Below are positions 1-5,312 of a DNA stretch of 6,037 nt, one piece after another. Source of the stretch: JBFMFE01 sp040752295. Lineage in GTDB: Bacteria; UBP15; UBA6099; JBFMBQ01. Position 1 is the first letter of the stretch, and the number at the start of each line of letters is the position of its first letter. Both the position numbers and the translations under genes were made by a program. The stretch spans positions 1 through 6,037 of the forward strand of contig JBFMFE010000302.1 in the NCBI GenBank assembly GCA_040752295.1, given 5' to 3'. The notes beneath the pieces are model-generated. The model was not told the DNA's origin and searched no databases. It saw nothing but the letters and a program-made list of their open reading frames with translations.

Positions 1-1994
1 ACGGGCTGATCCAGGGCGCGTGCGACTGCCTCGTCGAGTGGCACGGCTGCAACTGCGCGCGTCTTGCGTTGACCGGCGAGGGGGGGACGGTCGAGAGTTA
101 CGCCGCCGCCGGATTCTGCGAGACGCCGGAACCGGATGCCGATTACCGGATGCCCGGGTGGCTTACGCCGTGTGAAAAGGAAACGCTCGCCGGTTCCGCT
201 GTAAACGCATACAGGAGTACGGACGCGGTCTGCGCCGGCTGTCCGTTTGCGGGTGTCCTTCCCGGACATTCGTCGCTTCTCGTCCCTCTGGGACATGAGA
301 GCGGAACATACGGATTTCTGCACGCCGTCATGTTCGGCGACCGGGCTTTCGACGCCGAGGAGCAATCGCTGTTCGAAGAGATAGGAGGGGATATTTCCTT
401 CGCCCTGCACGCCGTGTCGGCGGAGGAAAAACACAGGAAAGCGGAGGCGGCGCTACGGGAGAGCGAGGAGCGATTCCGAAGGCTCGCCGAAAACGCGCCG
501 GACATCATAATCAGGGCCGTCCCGGGCTGCGGCGTCGAATACGTAAATCCCGCAATCGAAAAGATAACGGGTTATTCTCCCGGGGAAATCACCGGCAGGT
601 GGGGCTTCCTCGCCTCGAGAATTCATCCCGGAGACAGAGCCTGTATCATCGAAAATCTGCAGGAGCCGGGATGCCGGGACGCAGAGAGAAAGCCCGTCCA
701 GTTCAGGTTCATCGCGAAGGAAGGAAGAGAAGTGTGGATGGAAGCCCTGTTTATCCCGGTCGTGAACGAAGCGGACAAAGTGATCGCCGTCGAATGCATC
801 GCCCGCGACGTCACGGAGCGCAAACGCGCCGAAAAGGAGCGCGAGGAGATGCAGCGGCTTCTCATGCAGTCGGAGAAGCTGAGCGCCCTGGGGGAACTGA
901 TCTCCGGCGTGGCGCACGAGCTGAACAACCCGCTTTCGGCGGTCCTGGGCTTCTCGCAGCTTCTACTGCTGGAAAAAGACAAGCCGAAGGAAGAGCTGGC
1001 AGCCGATCTTCGGAAGATAGTTGACAACGCCGAACGCTGCCGCAGGATCGTGCGGAACCTCCTCATCTTCGCCCGCAGGCACAGACCGGAGAAGACCGTC
1101 GTGGACGTCATCGGCATCATCGAGGACGTCGTTGCCCTGCGGGAGTATCAGCTGCGGGTCGAGGACATAGCGGTCCTGCGGACGTACCCCGAAAAAAGAG
1201 CCGGCATAAACCTTTTCGCCGACAGGCACCAGCTCCACCAGGTGCTGCTCAACCTGATCAACAACGCGGAGTATTCCGTAAAAGAGACGGGGAAGCCCGG
1301 GGCGATAATTATCAGCGTGGAGAGGGAGAACGGGGAGGTTCTGATCGTGGTGGAAGACACGGGCGCCGGCATTCGAAAGGAGGACATCACCCGCGTCTTC
1401 GACCCGTTTTACACCACGAAGGCGCCGGGCGTCGGAACCGGGCTTGGGCTGAGCGTTTCCTACGGCATCATACGGGAGCACGGCGGGACGATATGGGCGG
1501 AGAGCGAGTACGGACACGGCGCGGCGTTCTACATCAGGCTTCCGGTCAGTTATAAAAAAACCGCCGGAAGGAAGGCGCCGCCGGCGAAGACGCCCGCGAA
1601 GGGAAAACGTTCCGGGGGCAGAATCCTCGTCATAGACGACGAACGCTCCGTCCTGAGCGTCATGGAGCGGGTTTTAAAAAGAGCGGGGTACGACGTGGAG
1701 TGCGCCGACAACGGTGAGAAGGCGATCGCCCTGCTGAAGGAAAAATCGTACGACCTCGTCGTCAGCGACATGCGGATGCCCGAGGTGAGCGGCGAGGAAA
1801 TATACGTTTTTCTCAAGGAAAACAGACCGGACATGCTCGGAAGAATAATCTTCACGACGGGAGACACCGTGAGCGAGACGACGAGGGAATTTTTCGCGGA
1901 ATCGGGCGTGAAGTTCCTCGAAAAACCGTTCGGCGTCGAATTGTTGTTGACCGCGGTGGAGGAAGGATTCGCGCGGTGCAAAGGAAAATCCTGA
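1..1994 (+). CDS. Hybrid sensor histidine kinase, GAF-PAS-HisKA-HATPase-REC (5' end outside window)
   Basis: Autophosphorylating sensor kinase with a fused C-terminal receiver. The frame is open from position 3 with no stop, and the residues before the TTG at 69 continue the GAF domain, so that TTG is not the true start. Counting the codon at 69 as residue 1: end of a GAF domain to about 115, with a CxxC at 55-58; a short coiled coil; PAS about 128-252, ending in the usual DVTERKRAE; HisKA with the H-box VAHELNNPLS (phospho-acceptor His283); HATPase with N-box residues near N395-N399, G1 box DTGAGI (430-435), FDPFYTTK (444-451) and G2 box GVGTGLGLS (454-462); a basic Ala/Pro/Lys linker at about 495-516; REC about 517-636 with D523/D524, phospho-acceptor D567, T596/T597 and K619. 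All catalytic motifs are intact. No membrane segment is visible, so the visible part looks cytosolic. The stop overlaps the next gene by 19 nt, implying that gene is the cognate partner. The ligand is unknown. Confidence 0.95.
   Translation, partial: GLIQGACDCLVEWHGCNCARLALTGEGGTVESYAAAGFCETPEPDADYRMPGWLTPCEKETLAGSAVNAYRSTDAVCAGCPFAGVLPGHSSLLVPLGHESGTYGFLHAVMFGDRAFDAEEQSLFEEIGGDISFALHAVSAEEKHRKAEAALRESEERFRRLAENAPDIIIRAVPGCGVEYVNPAIEKITGYSPGEITGRWGFLASRIHPGDRACIIENLQEPGCRDAERKPVQFRFIAKEGREVWMEALFIPVVNEADKVIAVECIARDVTERKRAEKEREEMQRLLMQSEKLSALGELISGVAHELNNPLSAVLGFSQLLLLEKDKPKEELAADLRKIVDNAERCRRIVRNLLIFARRHRPEKTVVDVIGIIEDVVALREYQLRVEDIAVLRTYPEKRAGINLFADRHQLHQVLLNLINNAEYSVKETGKPGAIIISVERENGEVLIVVEDTGAGIRKEDITRVFDPFYTTKAPGVGTGLGLSVSYGIIREHGGTIWAESEYGHGAAFYIRLPVSYKKTAGRKAPPAKTPAKGKRSGGRILVIDDERSVLSVMERVLKRAGYDVECADNGEKAIALLKEKSYDLVVSDMRMPEVSGEEIYVFLKENRPDMLGRIIFTTGDTVSETTREFFAESGVKFLEKPFGVELLLTAVEEGFARCKGKS
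1958..1966 (+). promoter_or_regulatory. Ribosome binding site for the NtrC-family regulator
   Basis: GGAGGAAGG lies inside the 3' coding end of the kinase, 9 nt before the GTG at 1976. It supports that GTG as the start, which also places the first receiver strand (KILIVDDE) immediately after the initiator. The overlap implies translational coupling of kinase and regulator. Confidence 0.75.
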
Positions 1995-3388
1995 TAGTTG
2001 ACGACGAACCCCACGTGCTTGAAGTCCTCGAACGGTTCCTGACGCGGGAAGGGTACGCGGTCGAGAAGGCGGCGAACGGGAGGGAGGCGCTGCAAACGCT
2101 GAGCAGGCGGGACTTCGACGTGGTGGTGGCGGACGTGAAGATGCCGGAGATGAACGGCATGGAACTTCTCGGGGAAATCAGGAAACTGCCGGTGAACACC
2201 GAGGTGATAATGATGACGGCGTACGGGAGCGTGGAGGGCGCCGTGGAGGCGATGAAAGCGGGCGCGTACAACTTCGTTGAGAAACCCGTCAACGTGGAGA
2301 AGCTCCTCGCGACGGTGCGCAACGCGGCGGCTAAAATCGAACTCGAGGAGAAGGTGGAGAATCTGTCGCGCCAGCTCGGCGCGGAATTCGACGCCGGCGG
2401 CATCATCGGCAAAAGCCTTCCCATGCTCAAGACGCTCGATATGGTCAGAAAGATATCAAACAGCGGCGTCAACGTCATGATAGCAGGCGAGAGCGGGACG
2501 GGGAAGGAGCTGATCGCAAGGACGATCCACCGGAACAGCGGGCGTAAGGACGGACCGTTCGTTCCCGTCAACTGCGGCGCCGTGACGGAGACACTGTTCG
2601 AGTCCGAGTTTTTCGGACACGAGAAGGGCGCGTTCACCGGCGCGGTCGCCAGAAAGGACGGGTACCTGAAGAAAGCCGACGGCGGCACGCTGTTTCTGGA
2701 CGAAGTCGGAGATTTGCCCCTGCCGATGCAGACAAAGCTGCTGCGGGTCATACAGGAGAAAGCGTTCGAGAGGGTGGGAAGCACGGAGACACAGGAGGCG
2801 GACATCAGGTACATATCGGCGACGAACCGGAACGTGAAAAAGATGTTGATGGACGGCGGTTTCCGCGAGGACCTGTTCTACCGCCTGAACGTGGTCACGG
2901 TCGAGATTGCCCCGCTGAGGCGGCGGCGGGAGGACATACCGCTTCTCGCCGGGCATTTCATCGAAAAGCACTCGAAGGCTTCAGGCAGGAAGGTCAAGGG
3001 AATTTCGGGAGCCGTGATGAAAATCTTCAACTCCTATCCGTGGCCCGGCAACGTGAGGGAACTGGAGAACGTGATACAGAGGGCGATCGCTGTGGCGGAG
3101 AAAGATGTAATATCGAAAGATGACATTTCCGAGGAGATAATAAAAATCGTAGAAATCGGGGCGTTCGGGGACGCGCCGATCAGCGCCGTCTGTTTCAGGG
3201 AGGCGAAGAAACAGGCGATTGACCGTTTCGAGAGGAACTTCATGATCGAGGCGCTTAAAAGAAACAACGGTGTGGTCAAGAACGCCTCGGAGGAAATCGG
3301 GCTGATCAGAACCGCGATGCAGCGGCTTCTCAAGAAGCACGGAATCCGGTCGTCTGACTTCAAAAGTAACAATTCTGTTACAAAATAG
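1976..3388 (+). CDS. NtrC-family sigma-54-dependent response regulator
   Basis: Enhancer-binding transcription activator that opens RNA polymerase-sigma-54 promoters by ATP hydrolysis after phosphorylation. The 470 residues have the full standard architecture. REC spans about 3-118, with D9/D10, phospho-acceptor D53, T81 and K103. The AAA+ sigma-54 interaction domain spans about 142-370, with Walker A GESGTGKE (171-178), the sigma-54-contacting GAFTGA loop (218-223), Walker B TLFLDE (238-243), and arginine-finger region FREDLFYRLN (296-305, R297 and R303). YPWPGNVRELEN (354-365) matches the family signature. A Fis-type helix-turn-helix lies at about 420-457. Start is GTG with a good SD. All key residues are present, so it should be an active activator. 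The kinase just upstream is the likely partner. A perfect -24/-12 promoter about 0.9 kb downstream is a plausible local target. The exact ortholog cannot be named (NtrC, AtoC, ZraR and HydG are all of this type). Confidence 0.96.
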   Translation: MQRKILIVDDEPHVLEVLERFLTREGYAVEKAANGREALQTLSRRDFDVVVADVKMPEMNGMELLGEIRKLPVNTEVIMMTAYGSVEGAVEAMKAGAYNFVEKPVNVEKLLATVRNAAAKIELEEKVENLSRQLGAEFDAGGIIGKSLPMLKTLDMVRKISNSGVNVMIAGESGTGKELIARTIHRNSGRKDGPFVPVNCGAVTETLFESEFFGHEKGAFTGAVARKDGYLKKADGGTLFLDEVGDLPLPMQTKLLRVIQEKAFERVGSTETQEADIRYISATNRNVKKMLMDGGFREDLFYRLNVVTVEIAPLRRRREDIPLLAGHFIEKHSKASGRKVKGISGAVMKIFNSYPWPGNVRELENVIQRAIAVAEKDVISKDDISEEIIKIVEIGAFGDAPISAVCFREAKKQAIDRFERNFMIEALKRNNGVVKNASEEIGLIRTAMQRLLKKHGIRSSDFKSNNSVTK

Positions 3389-3488
3389 CGCCGCGCATCC
3401 GCTTTTTATCCTCGATAAAACATCGTAATTTGAGGCGTTTTTCAGAACATATTATGTGATTTTTCTTCTTAAAACGGGGCTGCCCGGC

Positions 3489-3514
3489 GGGGTAAAAAGC
3501 GCGGCTTTACCGCC
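3489..3514. repeat. Imperfect hairpin
   Basis: GGTAAA (3491-3496) plus GC (3499-3500) pairs with GCTTTACC (3504-3511) around a GCG loop, leaving a two-A bulge. Two more G-C pairs form beyond a bulged G (GG 3489-3490 with CC 3513-3514). There is no T-tract, so it is not an obvious terminator. Function unknown. Confidence 0.4.
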
Positions 3515-3559
3515 CGCGTACCACGAAAAAACCCTCTTAAGAACCCGATGAATCGTTAC

Positions 3560-3597
3560 GGGGCGCCGACGCCCGCACCAGGGGATCGGCGTGCGGG
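3560..3597. repeat. Two mutually exclusive hairpins / dyad upstream of the receiver gene
   Basis: GGGCG (3561-3565) pairs with CGCCC (3570-3574) over a CCGA loop. Alternatively CCCGCAC (3572-3578) pairs with GTGCGGG (3591-3597), an exact 7-bp match over 12 nt. The two stems share bases 3572-3574, so only one can form. The second dyad could instead be a protein-binding site on DNA: it is centred about 92 nt upstream of the start point predicted from the -24/-12-like motif at 3651, a usual distance for an enhancer-binding protein. Confidence 0.4.
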
Positions 3598-3650
3598 ATA
3601 AACGTCGTCTTTGCCCAAATCCGCACGAAGGGTCGAAAAACCGCCGCACA

Positions 3651-3666
3651 TGGCAAGCGGATTGTA
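3651..3666 (+). promoter_or_regulatory. Weak sigma-54 (-24/-12)-like promoter candidate
   Basis: TGGCAAGCGGATTGTA against TGGCACG-N4-TTGCA: the -24 GG and the spacing are correct, but the C after TGGCA is A, and the -12 GC dinucleotide reads GT. The -12 C is normally strongly conserved, so this is a weak candidate. If used, transcription would begin near 3677, about 58 nt before the receiver gene at 3735. Confidence 0.3.
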
Positions 3667-3734
3667 GCTTCATTGTCATGCCGGGAGGGCGAAAACCAAA
3701 ACTATGAAACCGACCGGGAAAGCGGGGCGGGAGG

Positions 3735-4121
3735 ATGGATGAAAAACGGGCGAAGAAAATATTGATCGTAGAGGATGATCCCGACGTGCATGAAATGCTT
3801 CGCGGCTTTATGCGGATATGCGGATTCGAGAGCGAAGGCGTCCGCACCGGGTCTGAGGCGTTGAACTTCATTTATGATAAAAATAAGAAATACGATCTGT
3901 ACATCATAGATTACGCGCTCAGCGATATTAACGGATTCGAGATATATAAGGAACTGAGAACCGTCGAAAGTTCGGCGCCGGTTATTTTCTATACGTCGTT
4001 CCAGAGACTGGTTTCAGCCAGGACAAACGGTGTGGATGACCCGAACGTGTACATTTTTCCCAAAACGTCATCTCCGGAAAAACTGACGGCATTGGTAAAA
4101 AATCTGCTGGACAAAGGATGA
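3735..4121 (+). CDS. Stand-alone receiver-domain (CheY/Spo0F-like) protein
   Basis: A 128-residue protein made only of a receiver domain, so a phosphoryl acceptor or carrier with no output domain. Visible residues: the acidic triad E13/D14/D15 after strand 1 (KKILIVEDD), phospho-acceptor D59 in DLYIIDYAL, conserved T87 in VIFYTSF, and switch lysine K110. The loop after D59 reads ALSDING instead of the usual MPxMxG, and K110 is followed by T rather than the common P, so it is a divergent but complete receiver. The ATG at 3735 is preceded directly by purine-rich GGGCGGGAGG, whose spacing is tight; a later start would remove strand 1. It is separated from its neighbours by about 345 and 205 nt, so it is probably its own transcription unit. 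It may shuttle phosphate from the upstream kinase, possibly via the DHp-like protein at 4327 (inference). Confidence 0.9.
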   Translation: MDEKRAKKILIVEDDPDVHEMLRGFMRICGFESEGVRTGSEALNFIYDKNKKYDLYIIDYALSDINGFEIYKELRTVESSAPVIFYTSFQRLVSARTNGVDDPNVYIFPKTSSPEKLTALVKNLLDKG

Positions 4122-4124
4122 TTC

Positions 4125-4136
4125 CCGCCATGGCGG
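4125..4136. repeat. Perfect 12-bp palindrome after the receiver gene
   Basis: CCGCCATGGCGG is exactly self-complementary and starts 3 nt after the receiver stop codon. With no loop it forms a poor RNA hairpin, but it suits binding by a dimeric protein. Its centre lies about 170 bp upstream of the start predicted for the sigma-54 promoter at 4277, within the usual range for an upstream activating site. That role is inferred. Confidence 0.4.
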
Positions 4137-4189
4137 TCCTGTCCGCGGAAAGTATCAGGTTGAATACACAGTAACTTCGAAAGGCGTCG

Positions 4190-4235
4190 TTTGTTTTGTT
4201 CCCGACCCCCCGACCCACGGATGCAGCAAAACAAA
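4190..4235. repeat. Inverted repeat upstream of the sigma-54 promoter
   Basis: TTTGTTTTG (4190-4198) and CAAAACAAA (4227-4235) are exact reverse complements separated by 28 nt, extendable by two inner pairs if G-U is allowed. The enclosed segment is C-rich. The centre is about 90 bp upstream of the predicted sigma-54 start. It may be an activator-binding region or a hairpin near the end of the receiver transcript; sequence alone does not decide. Confidence 0.45.
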
Positions 4236-4240
4236 AATTC

Positions 4241-4260
4241 AGCTTCGTGAAAGCTTTTTT
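4241..4260 (+). terminator. Weak intrinsic terminator candidate after the receiver gene
   Basis: AGCTT (4241-4245) pairs with AAGCT (4251-4255) over CGTGA, and the T-run spans 4255-4260. The T-tract is good but the stem has only five pairs, two of them G-C. An upstream A-run (4233-4237) could extend the stem past a bulge. Its place just before the next promoter suits a terminator for the receiver unit. Confidence 0.35.
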
Positions 4261-4276
4261 CGCCCGGCTCGCTCTT

Positions 4277-4292
4277 TGGCACGGGTTTTGCA
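4277..4292 (+). promoter_or_regulatory. Sigma-54 (-24/-12) promoter, consensus-perfect
   Basis: TGGCACGGGTTTTGCA matches TGGCACG-N4-TTGCA at every specified base, with the -24 GG and -12 GC correctly spaced. The predicted start is near 4303, giving a leader of about 24 nt before the ATG at 4327, whose SD GGGGAG is at 4314-4319. Such promoters need an AAA+ enhancer-binding activator, and one is encoded at 1976-3388. The site lies in non-coding DNA in the correct orientation directly before a gene. Confidence 0.85.
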
Positions 4293-4326
4293 GGTAAACG
4301 GATAGTCAATTGCGGGGAGCCGAAAA

Positions 4327-4554
4327 ATGGAAAAGCCGGCGACGGGAAAAACTTCCACGAAAGATTTCATACACGTTCTGAAAAACCCGCTTCTGTCAAT
4401 CAGGCTGAACGCGGAACTTCTGAGAACCGAGATTGGCGAAGGGGGACAGGAAATGGAGGAATCGTTCAGGAGTTCCTGCGATTCCATAGTCAGTGAAGCC
4501 GAACGGCTCGAACTCATCGTGGAGCGTTTTTTAAACGCCGCGGACAAAAGATAA
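4327..4554 (+). CDS. Small stand-alone HisKA/DHp-like protein without an ATPase domain
   Basis: A 75-residue protein that looks like one histidine-kinase dimerisation/phosphotransfer hairpin. Helix 1 holds an H-box-like stretch, DFIHVLKNPLLSIRLNAELL (13-32), with candidate phospho-acceptor His16 and the N-P of HxxxNP (N20-P21). Helix 2 (about 41-72) carries the usual EAERLELIVERFL pattern. No HATPase follows: the stop comes right after helix 2 and a new SD and gene start within 15 nt. Val17 replaces the acidic residue that follows the His in active HisKA kinases. HVLK also loosely recalls the HxLKG core of Hpt domains. ATG with SD GGGGAG at 7 nt spacing, 24 nt below the predicted sigma-54 start. 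Possible roles are Spo0B/Hpt-like phosphotransfer, a decoy or inhibitor that dimerises with kinases, or a remnant of a larger kinase. Identity as DHp-like is fairly sure; function is inferred. Confidence 0.75.
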   Translation: MEKPATGKTSTKDFIHVLKNPLLSIRLNAELLRTEIGEGGQEMEESFRSSCDSIVSEAERLELIVERFLNAADKR

Positions 4555-4569
4555 AAGGAGCCGGCAGGC

Positions 4570-5019
4570 ATGGTTAAGATTCTTGTGATAGACGACGAAC
4601 CGGACTGCTTCATGCCCGTGCAACCCGGCGTGGAGAAACCGGCGGGCAGGGTCGAGGAGATTCCCGCGGGGGGGAGAGTGAGGGCGAGAGTCCGGCGCGT
4701 CGCAAAACCCGTCCTGAAAACGGGGCGGAAACCCGCGACACTTTTAGCGTCGGCGGCGTTCTTTTTCGTGTTTTTTACCGGCTTGTTGTGGTTGTTCTAT
4801 TTCGACGGCGCGGACTTCGTTGAGACCGTTCAGCCGTCGTCCGCGGACGGGGACGGCGAAATCAGCGCGATGGCGGACCGTCTATTCATCTTCACACTGC
4901 CCGTGGTCGTCGGAATAATGGCTTACGTCGCCTTCGTCCTCAAAACAATAGCCGGGAAAGAATTTCCGCTGGAGAGACCGGCGGTCGAAAGAAAAATTCC
5001 GAAAGTGAGAAAACGATAG
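4570..5019 (+). CDS. Two-TM membrane protein with a receiver-like N-terminal stub
   Basis: A 149-residue protein I do not recognise as a whole. Residues 1-13 (MVKILVIDDEPDC) read like strand 1 and the acidic pair of a response-regulator receiver, but no more of that domain follows. Residues 15-57 are Pro/Arg/Lys-rich and probably disordered. Predicted membrane helices lie at about 58-78 and 105-125, joined by an acidic loop, with basic flanks on both sides. By the positive-inside rule both ends are cytoplasmic and the loop is outside. Start ATG 4570 has SD AGGAG (4556-4560) with 9 nt spacing. An in-frame ATG at 4612 (residue 15) has no evident SD but could be the ancestral start of the membrane protein. 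It lies 15 nt after the DHp-like gene and so is likely co-transcribed from the sigma-54 promoter. The stub may mark a deletion or fusion scar. Function unknown. Confidence 0.72.
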   Translation: MVKILVIDDEPDCFMPVQPGVEKPAGRVEEIPAGGRVRARVRRVAKPVLKTGRKPATLLASAAFFFVFFTGLLWLFYFDGADFVETVQPSSADGDGEISAMADRLFIFTLPVVVGIMAYVAFVLKTIAGKEFPLERPAVERKIPKVRKR

Positions 5020-5052
5020 GAGACATTCGCGGGATTTTTCAAACTGCCCCTG

Positions 5053-5076
5053 AAAAGGTTCGCGCTTAACCTTTTT
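5053..5076 (+). terminator. Intrinsic terminator of the sigma-54 unit
   Basis: AAAAGGTT (5053-5060) and AACCTTTT (5068-5075) form an exact 8-bp stem over a 7-nt loop. Two more pairs (one G-U) are possible outside, and the T-run 5072-5076 forms the 3' arm and tail. It lies 33 nt after the membrane-protein stop. The A-run/T-run symmetry could make it work in both directions. Confidence 0.65.
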
Positions 5077-5118
5077 ATCACCGGGAACCTGCCCGTACAA
5101 CGAAACCCTTCGTTTGTT

Positions 5119-5150
5119 CGCCGGCTCCATCCTCTGTGATGGAGCCTGCG
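5119..5150. repeat. Strong hairpin of unknown function
   Basis: GGCTCCATC (5123-5131) and GATGGAGCC (5138-5146) pair perfectly over a 6-nt loop (CTCTGT). After one C/T mismatch, CGC (5119-5121) pairs with GCG (5148-5150). There is no T-tract, so it is not a standard terminator. It may be an RNA structure in the aroE leader or a dispersed palindromic unit. Confidence 0.55.
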
Positions 5151-5176
5151 GACATATACGGGAACGGGCGCGGGCA

Positions 5177-5201
5177 CGCCTGCCTGACCGGCAGGCAGGC
5201 G
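5177..5201. repeat. GC-rich palindromic element (GCCTGCCTG/CAGGCAGGC type)
   Basis: CGCCTGCCTG (5177-5186) and CAGGCAGGCG (5192-5201) are exact reverse complements around ACCGG. From memory, palindromes of this CCTGCC...GGCAGG type are common as dispersed intergenic elements in environmental genomes and yield spurious peptides such as LPAGRQAG when translated. The minus-strand peptide here (LPVRQA) fits. No function is assigned. Confidence 0.6.
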
Positions 5202-5237
5202 CACGGGCAGGGGTGAGGACAGGCGCACGGGCAGGGG
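5196..5237. repeat. 18-nt direct repeat, two copies at 24-nt spacing
   Basis: CAGGCGCACGGGCAGGGG occurs at 5196-5213 and again at 5220-5237, exactly, separated by TGAGGA. The first copy overlaps the right arm of the palindrome at 5177-5201, so the repeat probably grew from that element. No function is evident. Confidence 0.7.
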
Positions 5238-5312
5238 AAATGAAATTTCAAACATTTTTGGTTAAAATCAAGTCGTGGGAAAAATACCAGGCAGGGCGGC
5301 GGAAAAAACACC

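Larger units (their letters stand above)
3389..3734. other. Non-coding region between regulator and receiver genes
   Basis: 346 nt with no convincing gene on either strand. The first ~90 nt are AT-rich, with several T-runs and a weak dyad (CCTC 3410-3413 / GAGG 3432-3435 followed by five T), which could be a poor terminator for the kinase-regulator operon. The middle is GC-rich with stacked hairpins (3489-3514, 3560-3597). The last ~85 nt hold a -24/-12-like sequence. The region probably separates two transcription units. Confidence 0.5.

Noticed and set aside
69..71. TTG as the start codon of the hybrid kinase
   Set aside because: The frame stays open to the window edge and the upstream residues continue the GAF domain, so the true start lies outside the window.
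1852..2814. Long open frame on the minus strand opposite the NtrC-family gene
   Set aside because: Ser/Arg-rich low-complexity translation with no motif; it mirrors the codon bias of a certain + strand gene with intact catalytic motifs.
3366..3381. GTAAC/GTTAC inverted repeat at the 3' end of the regulator gene
   Set aside because: Only 5 bp, inside coding sequence, with no T-tract; likely chance.
3673..3708. Sigma-70 promoter (TTGTCA 3673-3678, TATGAA 3703-3708) before the receiver gene
   Set aside because: The spacer is 24 nt, far from the usual 17.
3452..3871. Minus-strand open frame across the 3389-3734 gap
   Set aside because: It overlaps the start of the clear receiver gene on the + strand, has no recognisable domain, and runs through hairpins.
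5177..5237. CRISPR-like repeat cluster
   Set aside because: Only two 18-nt copies with a 6-nt gap, no spacers of CRISPR length and no cas genes.
5241..5268. Sigma-70 promoter for aroE with TAAAAT at 5263-5268
   Set aside because: The -10 matches 5 of 6, but no acceptable -35 lies 16-18 nt upstream, so it cannot be supported.
5078..5311. Minus-strand open frames over the pre-aroE repeats
   Set aside because: Translations are Pro/Cys-rich products of the palindrome (LPVRQA-like), typical of spurious calls over such repeats.
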